DNA of 36,063 nucleotides from Rubripirellula sp. (GTDB lineage: Bacteria > Planctomycetota > Planctomycetia > Pirellulales > Pirellulaceae). The position numbers and the translations under genes are program-made. Positions 8,387 to 17,655 of the stretch are shown piece after piece. Below the pieces are notes generated by a model, which was not told the DNA's origin, made no database searches, and was given only the letters and a program-made list of their open reading frames with translations. Within the stretch, counting starts at the first letter, position 1; the number at the start of each line of letters is the position of its first letter. The DNA is taken from positions 1 through 36,063 of the forward strand of contig JAPKCI010000041.1 of NCBI GenBank assembly GCA_028823035.1, written 5' to 3'.

Positions 8387-10912
8387 TCATAAAATGGCAA
8401 GTGGATTCCGCTTTGATTCCAAAGTGCCGCGGGTCACCCCCACACGATTTGCTGCCTGCAACTCACTCCACACCTGCTGCCCCGTTACTTGCCGCTTCAG
8501 CAGCTTGCCGTACAGACCCATGATTTTGCGTACCTGACTGGGCTGTTCTTCCAGTAACTCGAGGCGAAACCACTGGACACCTCTTTGCATAAGGTCACAA
8601 ACGAGTTCTGCGCCGCTTTGCGGAGTCGCGTTGTACAGCGTGTTGCGACAGGCGACATCAGCCTGCAATGTGTGTTCAGCTCCCACCCGATCACGCAGCG
8701 CGACCACATGGACATCACACGGTCGTCCGCAATTCGTCTTGTTGGTTCCGGGTGACAAAACACTGCAATAAACACAGTGCTCCATGTGGAACATCGGCAT
8801 ATGCTGATGTATCACCGTCTCTATCCAGGAAGACGGCAACGACTCAATCAGCCCCACTAATTGTTCCCGATTCAAATCATAGGAAGCCGTGACACGTGAC
8901 GCACCAAGACTGCGAACCCATTCAGCGGCGCGGTGATTGGAAACATTCAACGAGAAATCCGCAATGGTTTCAATTCCCACCTCGCTGAAGTGATGGAGAG
9001 CGGCGAGGTTGCGGGCCAAGATCAAGTCAGGCGAGTGGCGTTCCAGCACTCGCAACAAACCTGTCTCTCCCGGTTTTTGCATCCGCACCGAAGCCAGACC
9101 TATCTCAACTCCATGGTGACGGGCGATCGAGACCGCTTCGCGATAATTTCGCACGTCATGCAAATCCGCATAAGCCAAGTCGACTCCCGTCTCGCAGACA
9201 ACCTGCAACTGCTCCAACGTACGACACAGTACCGCCAACTTGCCCACGGGAACGTTTGGATCATCCTCAGTAATCGGGGCCAGCAATGCACGACCGCGGG
9301 CTGGTACAACGTCGCGTTGTGGCGGTTCTGCAACCAACAAATCCATTTTTTCCACGACAGTTCGACGCATCTGATTCAACATCGCCATGGGAACCATGGG
9401 ATCCCCTTCGATCCTCGCTACCAACTCACCCAGTTCAAAACTTGTACCACCCAGACGACCCAATTTTTCCTGCAAGACCGACAATTCAATCGGGCGGGTC
9501 CGGGCAACATCAAGAGGCACTTCACCTGTCACTTCGACCTGCATTCCGTTGCGGATGCTGGCCGTCAACAACAACGGTTGCCCGACTATCGCCTGCACCT
9601 CAAATCGAATGGGTTGCCGATTCACCGGGTCATCCGATGTAAATGTCTTTCTCAGGCGGCGATTCAGCTTGGGATCGTCATTTTTGAAAACGCCATCACC
9701 AGGCTGGACCGCCTGCCACTCGATTTCGCCGCGTCCAAATCCGATCCACGCTACCTGTGACTCGTCGATTTCCGAGCATTTTCTTCCCCTTGAATCGGTC
9801 AGCGAGTAGATCCTGCCACCCTGTTGCTGCTCAGCACCATCAATCGACGTGCAGCCAATGGCAAGACCGTCTCCAAGTGCCACCGGCGCCGCCAAGAGGA
9901 CTTGCAATCGCTGCCCCTCGATACAGCGGACCCGCCCAAGTTCAATGCCGCGTTTCGCCGAATGGATCCCAGGGACCAGACGCTTGTGGTCGTTGCCTTC
10001 CAACCAACCGGGTGAAAAGCCTCTCGAGAAAGAAAGCTCCATTTCTCGCTTCGCTTCCGAGCTAATCTCAACGACCTGATTGGCGCAAGCCTGATCAAGA
10101 GCCTGGCGGTATTTACGGGTAATGTTTGCCACGTATTCGGGAGTCTTCAGACGCCCCTCAATTTTCAAAGACCGGACACCGGCATCAACCAGATCATTGA
10201 TCGCTGCGTACCCCGCCAGGTCCTGTGGACTCAGCAGATAACGCACATCGTCCAAGTCACGCTGTTCCCCATCACAAATCAGTTCGTACGGAAGTCGACA
10301 TGCTTGCGCACACTGGCCGCGATTCGCACTCCGTCCACCCAGTGACTCACTGGTCAGGCATTGGCCGGAATAGGCTACACAGAGTGCTCCATGAATGAAC
10401 ACTTCCAGTGGCATCTCGGTGGCCGCAGCGATTTTTCGAATTTCATCCACCGACAGTTCCCTTGCCAGTACGACTCGGGCCAGATTCAGATCTTTAGCAA
10501 CGCGAATCGTTTCCGCACTAGTCAGGCTCATCTGCGTCGAGGCATGGATTTCGAGATCAGGGCAGACAGCCTGAACCAACCTCGCAACACCAAAGTCCTG
10601 AACAAGAACTGCATCGATGCCAGCCAGAGCGATCTGTTCAACAACATCAACAAGAGGCGACATTTCCTCGGGGAATACAAGCGTATTCATGGTGACGTAG
10701 CCTCGCACCCCACGGGAACGCAGCAATCGACCGATGTCGGGCAAGTCAGTCAGCCCGAAATTTTTGGCCCGATGCCTTGCATTGAACCCACAATCCAACC
10801 CGAAGTAGATCGCATCTGCTCCATTTTCAATGGCCGCGCGTGCACATTCCCAATCACCGGCAGGGGAAAGAAGTTCGACAGATTGTTTTTGACCAAGCTC
10901 GATTTCAGACAT
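8387..10912 (-). CDS. U32 family peptidase, RlhA/YdcP-like
   Basis: An 841-residue member of peptidase family U32. Characterised relatives include RlhA (23S rRNA C2501 hydroxylation) and TrhP (tRNA uridine hydroxylation), so RNA modification is more likely than proteolysis; this is family knowledge. The N-terminus ELLSPAGDWECARAAIENGADAIYFGL is typical. The U32 signature EVFIHGALCVAYSGQC lies at 170-185, followed by the cysteine-rich RGQCAQACRLPYEL. A second cysteine set near the C-terminus (MEHCVYCSVL...TNCGRPC) resembles the C-terminal U32 Cys cluster. The protein is longer than E. coli RlhA (about 650), with a second barrel-like half from about residue 570. ATG 10933 would add seven residues. 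The gene converges with the kinase gene and lies downstream of a terminator on the same strand, so it is probably transcribed separately from the sigma factor. Confidence 0.85.
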   Translation of the reverse strand: MSEIELGQKQSVELLSPAGDWECARAAIENGADAIYFGLDCGFNARHRAKNFGLTDLPDIGRLLRSRGVRGYVTMNTLVFPEEMSPLVDVVEQIALAGIDAVLVQDFGVARLVQAVCPDLEIHASTQMSLTSAETIRVAKDLNLARVVLARELSVDEIRKIAAATEMPLEVFIHGALCVAYSGQCLTSESLGGRSANRGQCAQACRLPYELICDGEQRDLDDVRYLLSPQDLAGYAAINDLVDAGVRSLKIEGRLKTPEYVANITRKYRQALDQACANQVVEISSEAKREMELSFSRGFSPGWLEGNDHKRLVPGIHSAKRGIELGRVRCIEGQRLQVLLAAPVALGDGLAIGCTSIDGAEQQQGGRIYSLTDSRGRKCSEIDESQVAWIGFGRGEIEWQAVQPGDGVFKNDDPKLNRRLRKTFTSDDPVNRQPIRFEVQAIVGQPLLLTASIRNGMQVEVTGEVPLDVARTRPIELSVLQEKLGRLGGTSFELGELVARIEGDPMVPMAMLNQMRRTVVEKMDLLVAEPPQRDVVPARGRALLAPITEDDPNVPVGKLAVLCRTLEQLQVVCETGVDLAYADLHDVRNYREAVSIARHHGVEIGLASVRMQKPGETGLLRVLERHSPDLILARNLAALHHFSEVGIETIADFSLNVSNHRAAEWVRSLGASRVTASYDLNREQLVGLIESLPSSWIETVIHQHMPMFHMEHCVYCSVLSPGTNKTNCGRPCDVHVVALRDRVGAEHTLQADVACRNTLYNATPQSGAELVCDLMQRGVQWFRLELLEEQPSQVRKIMGLYGKLLKRQVTGQQVWSELQAANRVGVTRGTLESKRNPLAIL

Positions 10913-10981
10913 GCTAGCCAGTATGACAAGCAATCAACCTAAGGGAAATGAGTTTTTGTTGGGTTGCCCCATTCAAGACTA

Positions 10982-11008
10982 AAAGCCACGCCTTTACGGC
11001 GTGGCTTT
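10982..11008 (-). terminator. Rho-independent terminator hairpin
   Basis: A perfect 11-bp inverted repeat, AAAGCCACGCC and GGCGTGGCTTT, encloses a 5-base loop. Read on the minus strand it lies about 45 bases after the stop of the sigma-70 gene and runs into TTTTAG, as expected for an intrinsic terminator. It should separate the sigma factor transcript from the U32 gene. On the plus strand a run of six A follows, so it is less favourable in that direction. Confidence 0.8.
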
Positions 11009-11053
11009 CGAAAAAATCCCGAATGGAGACGGGCAGTATCAGCAGCGCGACGA

Positions 11054-12727
11054 TCAGGACCCCAATTCGACGTCAATATTGGCCTCGTCAGCAGCGTCCC
11101 GAAGCTTCGACAGTGCCCGGGCCTCCAATTGCCGGATGCGTTCCTTAGTCACTCCCAATTCTTCACCTACCTGCTTCAGCGTCAGTGGCTCCTTGCCACG
11201 CCCGAGGCCGAAACGGGCAGTGATGATTTTCTGCTCACGCTCATCCAGTCGGTTCAAAATTTTCGACAACTCACGCTGCCGTGATCGCTGAACTGTCTCC
11301 TCAACATAAGGATCAAGACGTTCATCCTGACAGGCGACAAACAACTCTTCGGTGGTAGTACGGAATCGGTCGCGATGTTTGAACTCACTTGGAATCGTCC
11401 GAGCAAAGTTTTTCATGATTGCCCATGAAGCATAAGTGCTGAACTTGTTGCCGCGTGAATAATCAAACTTTTCCACCGCGCGAATGAGAGACATGTTGCC
11501 GTCACTCACGAGAGAGAAAAAGTCGTCGGTACTTGCAACGTGCCGCTTGGCGATCGAAACGACCAAACGAAGGTTGCTTTGCACAATCCGGTTCTTTACC
11601 AGAACTGCCGCTTCATACAGATCATCAATCCGGTCCATGATCGCAGTCTTGCTACCTTCGGACTCGTGAAGACTCTCGCGAAGACGGCTCGCAGAATGCT
11701 TCAGATAGCTCATTTTCCGAAACAAATGATACTCCTGCTCTCGCGTCAACAGAGCAACGTCGTAAAGAGCAGCCAGGTAGCTTGGCAACCCGGCTGGAAC
11801 GCGAACCTTGCGCGGTGCCGTTGCCGGTTGGGGAACTGGCCCGAGGTATTCTGCTTCGCGATCTACCGACTCAAAATCTTCGTTGTAGATGTAATCAAGT
11901 GGAAGTTCTCCGACTTGCTCTAGCCGCATATCAAGCAGGATCCGTTGAATACTGGTTCGCGTTCGCTTGAAACGCTTGCACAGCTGGGCAACAGTAGCAC
12001 CGTGTGTGTAGAGCTTGAAAATCGATCGCTTGTCGTCTCCAGTCAATGCACCCCGATGGTTGGGAAAGATCGCCAAAGACTGGTGGTCAGCGTCGAAATT
12101 CTTGAGGGTGTAGCGGATTGTTTCGGGACTGCGTTTCATGTGCTCGGACAGTTGCCGAGTCACCTCAGAGAGACTGGCACCGCCTTCAACAAGTTGTCGG
12201 GCCCTCTCTATCATCTCTGACTTCTCATCTTCACTCAGCTGGCTGAAGCGTTCGCCCCGCTTAATCTTGTCCCGGTTGTTGGAAACAAACTGCTCGACAC
12301 TGCTATGCAGGAACCCAACCCGTTTTCTGCCGCCAAACAGCATTCGGCGGCTCACCAGCCCTGCATCACGCCAACGACTGATCGTTTTCGTGGAGACATT
12401 GAACATCTTGCTGAGTTCATCAACTGTGTGAACCGGTTCCATGAATTCGTTGATCACGATGTCTGCTGAGTCGCTGAGATCCTCGATCAGCAGGCGTACA
12501 TCATGCTTAAGATCCGCTGCAGCAATGCTGTGGCGACTAGGTGATTCCGGCCGATAGTTAGTGACCCGGAAGCAGCAGTAGTCGAACGCATAGGAGCGAT
12601 CTGATTCGATTTCACCATACAGCTTTTCGGCTAACGCAGCCTGTTCAACCTTCTTCGCTTTGGGTGCAAAGCGAGTCAATTGATCGCGTAGTTCCTTGAT
12701 TTTTTCGTCTCGGTAATCTTCGTGCAT
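11054..12727 (-). CDS. Sigma-70 family factor with N-terminal triple-HTH extension
   Basis: A 557-residue protein. The C-terminal part is a sigma-70 factor: region 1.2-like LTREQEYHLFRKM (327-339), region 2 with IVQSNLRLVVSIAKRH and LIRAVEKFDYSRGNKFSTYASWAI (414-437), a shortened region 3, and region 4 with LDEREQKIITARFGLGRG and LKQVGEELGVTKERIRQLEARAL. Region 2.4 reads WAIMKNFART where housekeeping sigmas have WWIRQAITR, so it is probably an alternative factor. The first 300 residues contain three helix-turn-helix-like units: a MerR/excisionase type (99-150, VDELSKMFNVSTKTISRWRD), a second at 185-211 and a third at 243-269. The start at MHEDYRD follows a GGGAGAG stretch on the minus strand; ATG 12799 would add 24 residues. 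The lone transcript ends at the hairpin downstream. Confidence 0.88.
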   Translation of the reverse strand: MHEDYRDEKIKELRDQLTRFAPKAKKVEQAALAEKLYGEIESDRSYAFDYCCFRVTNYRPESPSRHSIAAADLKHDVRLLIEDLSDSADIVINEFMEPVHTVDELSKMFNVSTKTISRWRDAGLVSRRMLFGGRKRVGFLHSSVEQFVSNNRDKIKRGERFSQLSEDEKSEMIERARQLVEGGASLSEVTRQLSEHMKRSPETIRYTLKNFDADHQSLAIFPNHRGALTGDDKRSIFKLYTHGATVAQLCKRFKRTRTSIQRILLDMRLEQVGELPLDYIYNEDFESVDREAEYLGPVPQPATAPRKVRVPAGLPSYLAALYDVALLTREQEYHLFRKMSYLKHSASRLRESLHESEGSKTAIMDRIDDLYEAAVLVKNRIVQSNLRLVVSIAKRHVASTDDFFSLVSDGNMSLIRAVEKFDYSRGNKFSTYASWAIMKNFARTIPSEFKHRDRFRTTTEELFVACQDERLDPYVEETVQRSRQRELSKILNRLDEREQKIITARFGLGRGKEPLTLKQVGEELGVTKERIRQLEARALSKLRDAADEANIDVELGS

Positions 12728-12799
12728 CTCCGTCTCTCCCAGCGTTTGCACAGCAGTCGACCACTCTTTCCCTGCGACCCCGGCGGATCGCTCGACCAT

Positions 12800-13536
12800 G
12801 TGCTAATGTTGCCCGGGGATCGCCCAATCCTTAGGACGATGTCCATGGGTTTCCTTGAATCCCTGACCTCTCTCAAGGTGTCGCGATACCGACACTTCCA
12901 GATTGGACACAAACCCAAGGTCAGCCGACGGATCCTTGCCGCCAGCTTCTTCAATGGTACGCGTAAGAACAGGCTCCGCATCCCACAACTAAGACTGATG
13001 ATTTCTCTTAAAGTTCACAAAAACATTGAATTCACAGCATTGCGGTCGCATGCTCGCTTCCTCATTCGCTGTTCTGAATCCAACCTTGGCTTTGAAAAGT
13101 TTGTCAAGGAACCAACTGACTAACGAATACCTCTAGGAAATATTGGGCCAAACCATGACCCAAACAGCAGGATTATTCCCCTGAATTGCGGTAAGGTGTT
13201 TGTATTTATAGAGTTAACTCATTTTGTGATAACCAGAGGCTAGGGTAAGCCAAGGCGAAATGTCCACCATGTTTGTAACTTTTTCCGACACTTTGCACTC
13301 CATCACGTCTTATTTTGCGACAGCCGGCGCATTAAAACCTACTTTGTCGATTTGGCAGACACAATTGTCAAGCTCAGAGCAGGGCTTAGGGAGTCATGGT
13401 CTTTCTGACCAGATTCTCCTGAATCACCATCGTTAGCGGGTCGATCTTCAGGAATGGATACTTAGATCCGGATTGCGCCGGAATTCTCTGATTGAACTTG
13501 GCCATCCTCAAAATGCTGCAATTCAACCTTTCTCCA
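12800..13536. other. Intergenic region, no convincing gene
   Basis: About 740 bases between the sigma factor and the next exported protein. Possible reading frames on both strands (for example 12722-13123 plus) are basic, low in secondary-structure logic and overlap the sigma 5' end, so they look spurious. A 58-codon ORF at 13260-13436 (plus) starting MSTMFVTFSDTLH is possible but unsupported. AT-rich sequence around 13200-13250 could hold promoter elements for the downstream gene; no confident -35/-10 pair was found. Confidence 0.5.
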
Positions 13537-15015
13537 ATGCTCGATCGACGCCAGTTCCTCTTTGCTGCGACATCCGTGCTGGGCGTGTCAACTCTGGGAG
13601 ATGTGAGCGCTCTGGAACCTGATTTACTGCTGCGGGCCGGCAAGCAGAATCTGTTCCGGGTCCGGATGGACGTGGAGATGAAAGGTAATGTCAACATCCC
13701 GAGCAACCCTCTTGCCTCTCGCAAACCGGTATTGAAGTTACCCATCGAAAGCAAGGCACTATTTGACTACGAAGAACGTTTTCATCTGGCAAATGCGTCA
13801 GATCTGCAGCGGCCTGACGCGAGGTCAAACATTCGCGCAGCCGAACGCTATTACCATCGCGCAAAAGCGGATAGCACACTCAACCGAAATTCGCACTCGG
13901 TGCAGTTGAGAGATTCAGTGCGGGACACAATCGTCCGGCATGATTTGCTTTCAGATGAGATCTATGGCGTCGAGGATTTCTTTGAACGCGATGAATTGGA
14001 GTTGTTACGAGTCCCTATATCGAGCATGGCAATTGACCAATTGCTGCCAGCGGAAAGAGTCCGAGTGGGCTCAAGATACAAGCCGTCCGCCCATTCCCTC
14101 ACGTCGGTTCTTAACCTGACCGCCATCATGGCCAGCGATATTGAGGCCGAGGTAGTCTCTCTCAGTGATGATGACGTAAAAATACAGTTGCGAGGTACAG
14201 TCGACGGATCAGTTGACGGCGTCCCAACCGCCATCCGCACGGTGGGAAAACTCACTTTCGACCGCAAGTCGGCATGTTGTACATGGCTTGCGATAGCCTT
14301 GCAGGAGACTCGCGAAATTGGACGAGCGGAGCCGGGATTTGATGTAGCTGCGACTATCAAAATGCTCCGCCAACCGCTTCGGTCAACGATCGCGTTGCCT
14401 ACTGCTGCCAGGAAAATCAACCTTCTTGACCCGGTTCCCGCGAGTCGTCTGTACGTTTCTTTGACTAGCGAGAAACTGGGCTTCAGCGTTCTGATGGATC
14501 GACGCTGGCGGATGATGAGAGACCAACCCAACGCCGCCATGATGCGAATGGTTGCCAACGACCGAAGTATTGGCCAGTGCGATATCCGACCACGATCACA
14601 GCTTGTTGACGATCCGCAGGGATCACTTATAGCCTTCGAATCCGACGTCAAAACCATTCTGGGCGAACAGTTGGTGGAATTGGTCGAATCGGACGAGCAG
14701 GTCACTGCGGCCGGGATACGAGTCCTTCGCGTCGTTGCCAATGGCTCGGCAGAGGGGGTTCCGGTAAGATGGATATTGATGCATCTGTCGGATGATTCGG
14801 GGAAACGGATCGTCGCAACTTTCACGATGGAAGCGAGCAACATCGATGCATTTGGTGGCTCTGACATGCAATTAGCGGGCGCGATTCACTTTGCTGACCC
14901 CGCGACCAGTCGCGGCTCAGAGAAAACATCGGCTGACGCTGCCTCGGTTCACGCCGCTGAGGACTCATCAAACCAAGTCGCTGACTCAATTTCGAACGCA
15001 AATACAGTTCGTTAA
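13537..15015 (+). CDS. Exported protein of unknown function, Tat-like signal
   Basis: A 492-residue protein that I do not recognise. Its N-terminus, MLDRRQFLFAATSVLGVSTL, carries a twin-arginine pair before a hydrophobic stretch, typical of Tat export. The mature part is mixed alpha/beta with no membrane segment. One block (about 285-345) runs ASRLYVSLTSEKLGFSVLMD and later EAEVVSLSDDDVKIQL appears earlier in the chain; these are beta-rich but not diagnostic. The C-terminal 35 residues are Ala/Ser/Glu-rich and look disordered. In-frame starts at TTG 13492 and ATG 13513 exist; 13537 is chosen because it puts the RR motif at the natural distance. Another exported protein follows 83 bases downstream in the same direction, so the two may be one transcript. 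Confidence 0.7.
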   Translation: MLDRRQFLFAATSVLGVSTLGDVSALEPDLLLRAGKQNLFRVRMDVEMKGNVNIPSNPLASRKPVLKLPIESKALFDYEERFHLANASDLQRPDARSNIRAAERYYHRAKADSTLNRNSHSVQLRDSVRDTIVRHDLLSDEIYGVEDFFERDELELLRVPISSMAIDQLLPAERVRVGSRYKPSAHSLTSVLNLTAIMASDIEAEVVSLSDDDVKIQLRGTVDGSVDGVPTAIRTVGKLTFDRKSACCTWLAIALQETREIGRAEPGFDVAATIKMLRQPLRSTIALPTAARKINLLDPVPASRLYVSLTSEKLGFSVLMDRRWRMMRDQPNAAMMRMVANDRSIGQCDIRPRSQLVDDPQGSLIAFESDVKTILGEQLVELVESDEQVTAAGIRVLRVVANGSAEGVPVRWILMHLSDDSGKRIVATFTMEASNIDAFGGSDMQLAGAIHFADPATSRGSEKTSADAASVHAAEDSSNQVADSISNANTVR

Positions 15016-15098
15016 GTACAATTAGAAGGTGACCCGAGATAATGCTGTCGTGTTTCTCGGCGTCCAGTCCCTACGGAATGCAAAAAAACGGTCCTGAA

Positions 15099-16091
15099 AT
15101 GACATTGGCTACAAGAATCCAGCTCTGCTTTGTGCTCTGCCTGTTTGGCACCATGACGGCTCTTGCACAAAAGGGCACTCGAAAAGACCCCTCGACTCAA
15201 GAGCAAACCCAGTTTGCGCCTGGTGTGGTCACTGTGATTCCCGCAGCGATTCAGCCGGAAGAGACGTTCGATGGTCCACTGGAACTGCAACCGTTTCTGA
15301 CAAACTATCCCCAGATCGCTTTTGGCGACTCTTCGGGCCATCCCGATGGCAAGCCACACTTTGATCCCCGGAGTCGTACGCTGGTAGAGCGAGCGAAAGC
15401 GGTGATTCACCGACGGACAATCTTCTGCTTTGAGTTCTCGTTCAAACCACTCCGACAAATCTACATTGATATTCCCCGACCCGATGGCCGTATGCAGCGG
15501 AAGCTGGTTTGGTACATGGTTTATCGCATCCGTTATCGTGGTGGTGATTTCCGTCCGGCAGTAGACAAGGTTGCCGGTGCTGATATCTATCAGCGAATGG
15601 AATCAGTCCGCGTTGATCAACGAAAATTCTTTCCAATGTTCGTACTCCGCGATCAAGTTTCTGGAAGACAGTATCTGGATCGCATTCTGCCGACTGCCCG
15701 CGCCAAGATAAAGGTGCGTGAACAAATCAGTACAGCGCTCTACAACTCGGTCGAGATTTCACGAGTTAATATTCCCTTCAGTGATGATAATGCTGCACCA
15801 GGAATCTGGGGCGTCGCCACATGGGTAGATGTTGATCCCAATCTGGATTTCGTCTCTGTCGAGGTATTCGGATTGACGGATGCATTCAAAAAGGTCGGGG
15901 ACGGCAAGAGTGCTGACTACAAGCCAAAAGCTCTGCAACTGAACTTCTACCGTCCGGGCGATACTGTTCGTCAGACAGAAGATTTGATTCGCTTCGGTGT
16001 GCCAGCTTTCGACAACGCTCAGGAACAAAAGTACATTCTGGATCAGTACGGCTTGGAGGAACGCCTCGATTACCGGTGGTTATTCCGTTAG
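15099..16091 (+). CDS. Exported protein of unknown function
   Basis: A 330-residue protein with a clean Sec signal peptide (MTLATRIQLCFVLCLFGTMT, cleavage probably after ALAQ). The mature region contains FSFKPLRQIYIDIPRPDG, VWYMVYRIRYRGGDFRP and a C-terminal LNFYRPGDTVRQTEDLIRFG block; it looks like a beta-rich soluble domain. I do not recognise a named family, although this arrangement is reminiscent of lineage-restricted planctomycete secreted proteins. Starts at 15042 and 15078 are also in frame, but would place a polar stretch before the signal peptide. It is in tandem with the preceding Tat-type protein, which suggests a shared extracytoplasmic role, but no function can be stated. Confidence 0.75.
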   Translation: MTLATRIQLCFVLCLFGTMTALAQKGTRKDPSTQEQTQFAPGVVTVIPAAIQPEETFDGPLELQPFLTNYPQIAFGDSSGHPDGKPHFDPRSRTLVERAKAVIHRRTIFCFEFSFKPLRQIYIDIPRPDGRMQRKLVWYMVYRIRYRGGDFRPAVDKVAGADIYQRMESVRVDQRKFFPMFVLRDQVSGRQYLDRILPTARAKIKVREQISTALYNSVEISRVNIPFSDDNAAPGIWGVATWVDVDPNLDFVSVEVFGLTDAFKKVGDGKSADYKPKALQLNFYRPGDTVRQTEDLIRFGVPAFDNAQEQKYILDQYGLEERLDYRWLFR

Positions 16092-16473
16092 CGAGTGCCA
16101 TGGCCTCACTCTTTCTCAGCTGTTTCCATGCCCATTTATAGGTCTTCCCGCTGGACATCAACGAGCCGCGGGATTCCACTGAGTAGTCGGAGTGCCTCTT
16201 AACGGTCGCATTCCTGAGTAATCGGTGATGGCCTTCAGGCCCCAACTTGGCTTCCGACCGAACTGAGCTATGTCTTGGTGGTTGTCGGCTCGTTCCTGCG
16301 GAACATGGGCTCAGGGACGGTCCGCAGGGCTGACAGCGGCTCGCCAACGATCGAGGCACGTGGATCATTCCGGCCTCACAACGTGATGTCTCGTCACCCG
16401 TTGCCCTCAGAGGGACAACAGGCTTACTCATTCCCAGTCTTCCTTCGGTCGCTAACCTCCTAAGAACGCAGCC
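16092..16473 (+). other. Intergenic region upstream of obg with nested inverted repeats
   Basis: About 380 bases without a credible coding frame. It contains several short inverted repeats: CTGAGC (16263-16268) pairs with GCTCAG (16309-16314) and encloses GTTCC/GGAAC (16292-16303); a second hairpin GTTG-CCCT/AGGG-CAAC lies at 16400-16419. They may belong to a structured leader for the obg-coaX transcript or may be chance. The sequence does not resemble tmRNA, RNase P or SRP RNA in the parts I can recognise. Confidence 0.35.
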
Positions 16474-17655
16474 ATGTTCGTCGATCGTGTCATCATTGAA
16501 TTGCAAGCGGGAAAAGGTGGCGACGGATGTTCCAGCATGCGTCGAGAGAAATACGTTCCCCGTGGTGGTCCTGACGGCGGCAACGGCGGTGATGGCGGTA
16601 GCCTGATTTTCGAGGCCAGATTGGGGGTCAACAGCCTCGCGGCGTTCGCAAACCGCCGCATGTACCGAGCGTCAAAGGGAGCCCCGGGTCAAGGAGCGCT
16701 GCGAAATGGTCGACAGGGTCAGGACGAGACATTGCTGGTTCCTCCCGGCACCACGGTGATCGATGCAGAACATGGGTTTGTGATCAAAGATCTGAAAGAA
16801 CATGGTGAGCAGTTTGTCATCGCCCGTGGCGGTAAAGGTGGAAAGGGAAACACTCACTTCAAGAGCAGCACCAACCGCACTCCAAAGGAACGCACGGTGG
16901 GAGAGCCCGGTGAAGTGCGCGACGTGATCCTGGAACTCAAGTCCATTGCCGATGTGGGGCTTGTCGGTAAACCAAATGCCGGGAAAAGCACTCTGTTAAG
17001 CCGTATTTCCAGTGCACGTCCAGAGATCGCCGATTACCCCTTCACAACGAAACATCCCAACCTCGGGATCGTCGATGTTACGGAGGATCGGTCGTTCGTG
17101 ATGGCAGACATCCCTGGATTGATCGAAGGCGCGAGCGAGGGAATCGGCTTGGGTCATGAATTCCTCCGACACGTCGAGCGAGCCGGGTTGCTGGTGCATC
17201 TGGTAGAGCCCATGCCGATCGATGGAACGGACCCCATCCACAATTACAACGCGATCCGCAGCGAACTATGCGAATATGATGCATCGCTCGGTGAACGGGA
17301 TGAGATTGTCGTTGTCACGAAAAGTGAACTGGAGGGTGCCGAAGATATTCGCACAGCTCTGGCAGAAGCCTCCGGACGCGAAGTACACCTGATTAGCGCA
17401 ATGACCGGCGAGGGCTTACAGAGCCTGACTGCTGAGATCATGACGCGGGTGCATCTCCGTCGCAAGTTGATGATGGAGGCCGGCGAGGATGTGACCGTTT
17501 TGCGAGAGTCGGATCTGTTCAGAGAAAACTTCCGAGCAGGTAAACGTCTGCCACCCCATTTAGCCGGGCCGACCGCAGGTTTGTCTGACAAACAGCAGGC
17601 GAAGGACTTTGACGAGAATTCCCAGCAAACGAAAGCGGGTGGGGAAACGCAGTGA
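16474..17655 (+). CDS. obg: Obg-family ribosome-associated GTPase
   Basis: A 393-residue Obg/CgtA GTPase, which binds the 50S subunit and acts in ribosome maturation and stress signalling. The glycine-rich Obg fold fills residues 1-157 ([29 protein letters not shown] as its core, 14-42). The G domain has G1 GKPNAGKS (165-172), switch Thr191/Thr192 in PFTTKHPN, G3 DIPGLIEG (212-219) and G5 ISAM. G4, normally NKxD, is TKSE here (282-285). The C-terminal tail is short and polar, without the extra OCT domain of some Obg proteins. Unlike the common rplU-rpmA-obg order, no ribosomal protein gene lies upstream. The stop overlaps the start of coaX, so the two are translationally coupled. Confidence 0.95.
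   Translation: MFVDRVIIELQAGKGGDGCSSMRREKYVPRGGPDGGNGGDGGSLIFEARLGVNSLAAFANRRMYRASKGAPGQGALRNGRQGQDETLLVPPGTTVIDAEHGFVIKDLKEHGEQFVIARGGKGGKGNTHFKSSTNRTPKERTVGEPGEVRDVILELKSIADVGLVGKPNAGKSTLLSRISSARPEIADYPFTTKHPNLGIVDVTEDRSFVMADIPGLIEGASEGIGLGHEFLRHVERAGLLVHLVEPMPIDGTDPIHNYNAIRSELCEYDASLGERDEIVVVTKSELEGAEDIRTALAEASGREVHLISAMTGEGLQSLTAEIMTRVHLRRKLMMEAGEDVTVLRESDLFRENFRAGKRLPPHLAGPTAGLSDKQQAKDFDENSQQTKAGGETQ

Noticed and set aside
8933-9760. 275-codon plus-strand frame opposite the U32 gene
   Set aside because: Antisense shadow; rich in Gln, His and Arg as expected from complementing coding sequence.
12722-13123. 133-codon plus-strand ORF upstream of the sigma gene
   Set aside because: Its 5' part overlaps the sigma gene start and the composition is basic and irregular.
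13260-13436. 58-codon ORF starting MSTMFVTFSDTLH
   Set aside because: No Shine-Dalgarno, no recognisable feature and no conservation evidence; kept only as a possibility.
13962-14867. 301-codon minus-strand frame opposite the Tat-type protein
   Set aside because: Antisense shadow; Ser/Arg-rich with no domain, and the plus-strand frame has a proper signal peptide.
15886-16506. 206-codon minus-strand frame over the obg leader
   Set aside because: Overlaps two real genes at its ends and has no family similarity; low-complexity Ser/Arg-rich sequence.
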